This document shows, piece by piece, positions 13,913-15,174 of a DNA stretch of 15,174 bases. The translations under genes were made by a program, and so were the position numbers. The notes under the pieces were generated by a model. The model had not been told where the DNA came from. It did no database searches and saw only the letters and a list, made by a program, of their open reading frames with translations. Within the stretch, counting starts at the first letter, position 1. Every line of letters starts with the position of its first letter. Source of the stretch: JBMCLJ01 sp048615375 (GTDB lineage Bacteria > Patescibacteriota > Dojkabacteria > JAOAGR01); assembly GCA_048615375.1 (NCBI GenBank), contig JBMCLJ010000027.1:1-15174 (forward strand). The letters are read 5' to 3'.

Positions 13913-15174
13913 CTACTCCCCTGACCAGTTAGCCTGCAAAATTCTTTCAGGAGGTATGCTTTGTAACTGGGCGCATACTTTTCTATGCACTTTTAACCCG
14001 TCCCGCAATGTTACAATTCCCACAATATCATCACCAGGAAATGGTTTGCAGCAACCCGCCAATCTGTACTTGAGACCTTGTTCCCCTTCTACCGCAATCC
14101 CACCTGGGCTCATGTGCGAATCTTTTTGCATGGCAGGCAGTTTTTTCTTAATTGTTTTTATAGGCTGCTGAACATCGATTAGCCTTGATACTGTTTTTAG
14201 AATCTGAGACCTGGATATGCTTTTTGAATGTACCGCGAGATAAAGGTGCGCACTGTCTTCCTGCCCCAGTTCCTGACAAACAGCTTCTATCGTCTTCATA
14301 TCCAATTTTTGCCACGATACGTGTAACTTTTCCTGGATATATTCGGATATCATCGCCTCTCCCGCCTTTTCTGCTTCAAAACGATACTTTTTTTGTGAGA
14401 ATCTCCGTATTTTCTGCCGGGTGGAATTCATAGCAGCAATAGTGCTCCATTCGGGGGAAGGAAGTTTTGGTGATTTTGATGTGAGGATTTCGACCACATC
14501 GCCATTGGAAAGTTTTGAATCAACTTTTGCAATACGATCATTAATTTTTGCCCCTACGAACCTGTTCCCTACCTCGGAATGAATTGCATATGCAAAATCA
14601 ATTGTTACCGCTCCTTTTCGTAATTCGATAACTCTACCTTTTGGAGTTATTACAAATATTTTATCTTGAAAAGCATCAAATTTATACCTCGCCTCGCGCT
14701 GTTTACCACGGTTCCATATTTGAAGATTCTTTATCCACGAAAAAGCAGAAGTCGGAGATGACTTTTTTTTCCCCGAGAGCTTGTAAGCTATATGAGAGGC
14801 CGGACCAAACTCATTGATTTCATGCATGGCATGGGTTTTTATTTGCACTTCAACAGGTATCTCGTCAATAAAGACAATAGTATGTATTGAACGATATCCG
14901 TTTGGTTTAGGTTTAGCAATATAATCTACGAAGTCACTGTCCAGATACTCAAAATTTTTATGGATGATACCTAATAATTTATAGCATTCCATCTCGTGTG
15001 AATTAAGTATGATGGAAAATGCAATAATATCCTTTATTATTGTAATATCAGCTTTGCTAATATCTTCAAGACTTGCTGACTTGAGTTTTCGAACAAATTT
15101 ATTATAAGTAGAATTCGCCGATTTTATTCTACCAAATACCTTGAAGTGCTTGATATCGTTTTTTTTCAGTATAG
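13913..15174 (-). CDS. rel: RelA/SpoT-family (p)ppGpp synthetase, partial (N-terminus outside window)
   Basis: The frame stays open to the right edge, giving 419 in-window residues; the ATG at 14992 is internal. The synthetase domain shows GRIKSANSTYNK (14-25), KDIIAFSII (47-55; D48 matches the metal-binding Asp), YIAKPKPNGYRSIHT (84-98) and EVQIKT (108-113). The TGS domain (about 170-232) has ITPKGR, IDFAYAIHSEVG and GDVVEIL. Near the C-terminus is the cysteine/histidine module LAGCCKPFPGDDIVG with H396 and C400. The protein then ends after 19 residues, so the ACT/RRM domain usual in long RelA/SpoT proteins is absent. In the AxRI segment of the synthetase the usual Arg is Ser53. The protein should make (p)ppGpp from ATP and GTP/GDP; any hydrolase domain would be outside the window. 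Confidence 0.93.
   Translation of the reverse strand, partial: ILKKNDIKHFKVFGRIKSANSTYNKFVRKLKSASLEDISKADITIIKDIIAFSIILNSHEMECYKLLGIIHKNFEYLDSDFVDYIAKPKPNGYRSIHTIVFIDEIPVEVQIKTHAMHEINEFGPASHIAYKLSGKKKSSPTSAFSWIKNLQIWNRGKQREARYKFDAFQDKIFVITPKGRVIELRKGAVTIDFAYAIHSEVGNRFVGAKINDRIAKVDSKLSNGDVVEILTSKSPKLPSPEWSTIAAMNSTRQKIRRFSQKKYRFEAEKAGEAMISEYIQEKLHVSWQKLDMKTIEAVCQELGQEDSAHLYLAVHSKSISRSQILKTVSRLIDVQQPIKTIKKKLPAMQKDSHMSPGGIAVEGEQGLKYRLAGCCKPFPGDDIVGIVTLRDGLKVHRKVCAQLQSIPPERILQANWSGE

Noticed and set aside
13913..14992. Reading the RelA/SpoT gene as a complete 359-residue protein from the ATG at 14992
   Set aside because: The frame continues to the window end, and the 60 upstream codons include the conserved GRxK and DxxA segments of the synthetase domain.
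1..15174. Mobile elements, CRISPR arrays, tRNA genes, toxin-antitoxin pairs
   Set aside because: I found no direct repeat arrays, transposase motifs, tRNA-like cloverleaf sequence or small toxin/antitoxin gene pair. Intergenic gaps are all 115 bases or shorter.

Overview
The window is a stretch of bacterial chromosome, roughly 40% GC by eye, with ten protein genes packed at short spacing. I see no tRNA, rRNA, insertion sequence, CRISPR array or prophage gene. The gene styles suggest a Patescibacteria/CPR member, possibly near Dojkabacteria or Microgenomates. The clues are a GT2 enzyme ending in a DAQTRLM-type tail, a MurG-like enzyme with a shortened GGH loop, a Fic-like winged-helix protein, several envelope proteins with an N-terminal membrane anchor, and -10 boxes lying directly against start codons. 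This placement is inference from protein style only; no marker gene fixes it.

Layout. Positions 2-2435 (+) hold the C-terminal part of a membrane GT2 glycosyltransferase, an overlapping MurG-like transferase, and radC. Convergent to these, 2489-10354 (-) is a four-gene envelope and DNA-uptake block: in transcription order, a bitopic Ig/cadherin-like surface protein, a LysM-M23 peptidoglycan hydrolase, ComM, and a class A penicillin-binding protein with C-terminal Ig-like domains. A 115-base divergent intergenic region separates this from an O-antigen-ligase/TPR membrane protein (10470-12794, +) and a Fic-like protein with a winged helix (12872-13912, +). The last gene, a RelA/SpoT homologue (13913-15174, -), runs off the right edge and abuts the Fic-like gene end to end.

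How the genes fit together. Most concern the cell surface: lipid-linked precursor glycosylation (MurG-like), glycan polymerisation and cross-linking (class A PBP), wall cleavage (M23), glycan transfer or polymerisation (GT2, Wzy-like), and an exposed adhesin-like protein. ComM and RadC are competence- or DNA-associated. The RelA/SpoT protein would link growth to starvation. Putative promoters suggest that radC, the PBP gene and comM are each transcribed from their own leaderless start rather than as one operon.

No single block looks like a wholly new defence or mobile system. The most unusual items are the Fic-like protein that has lost its catalytic histidine but kept a DNA-binding domain, the repeated leaderless promoter pattern, the hairpin flush against the M23 start codon, and the RelA/SpoT protein with a substituted synthetase arginine and no ACT domain.
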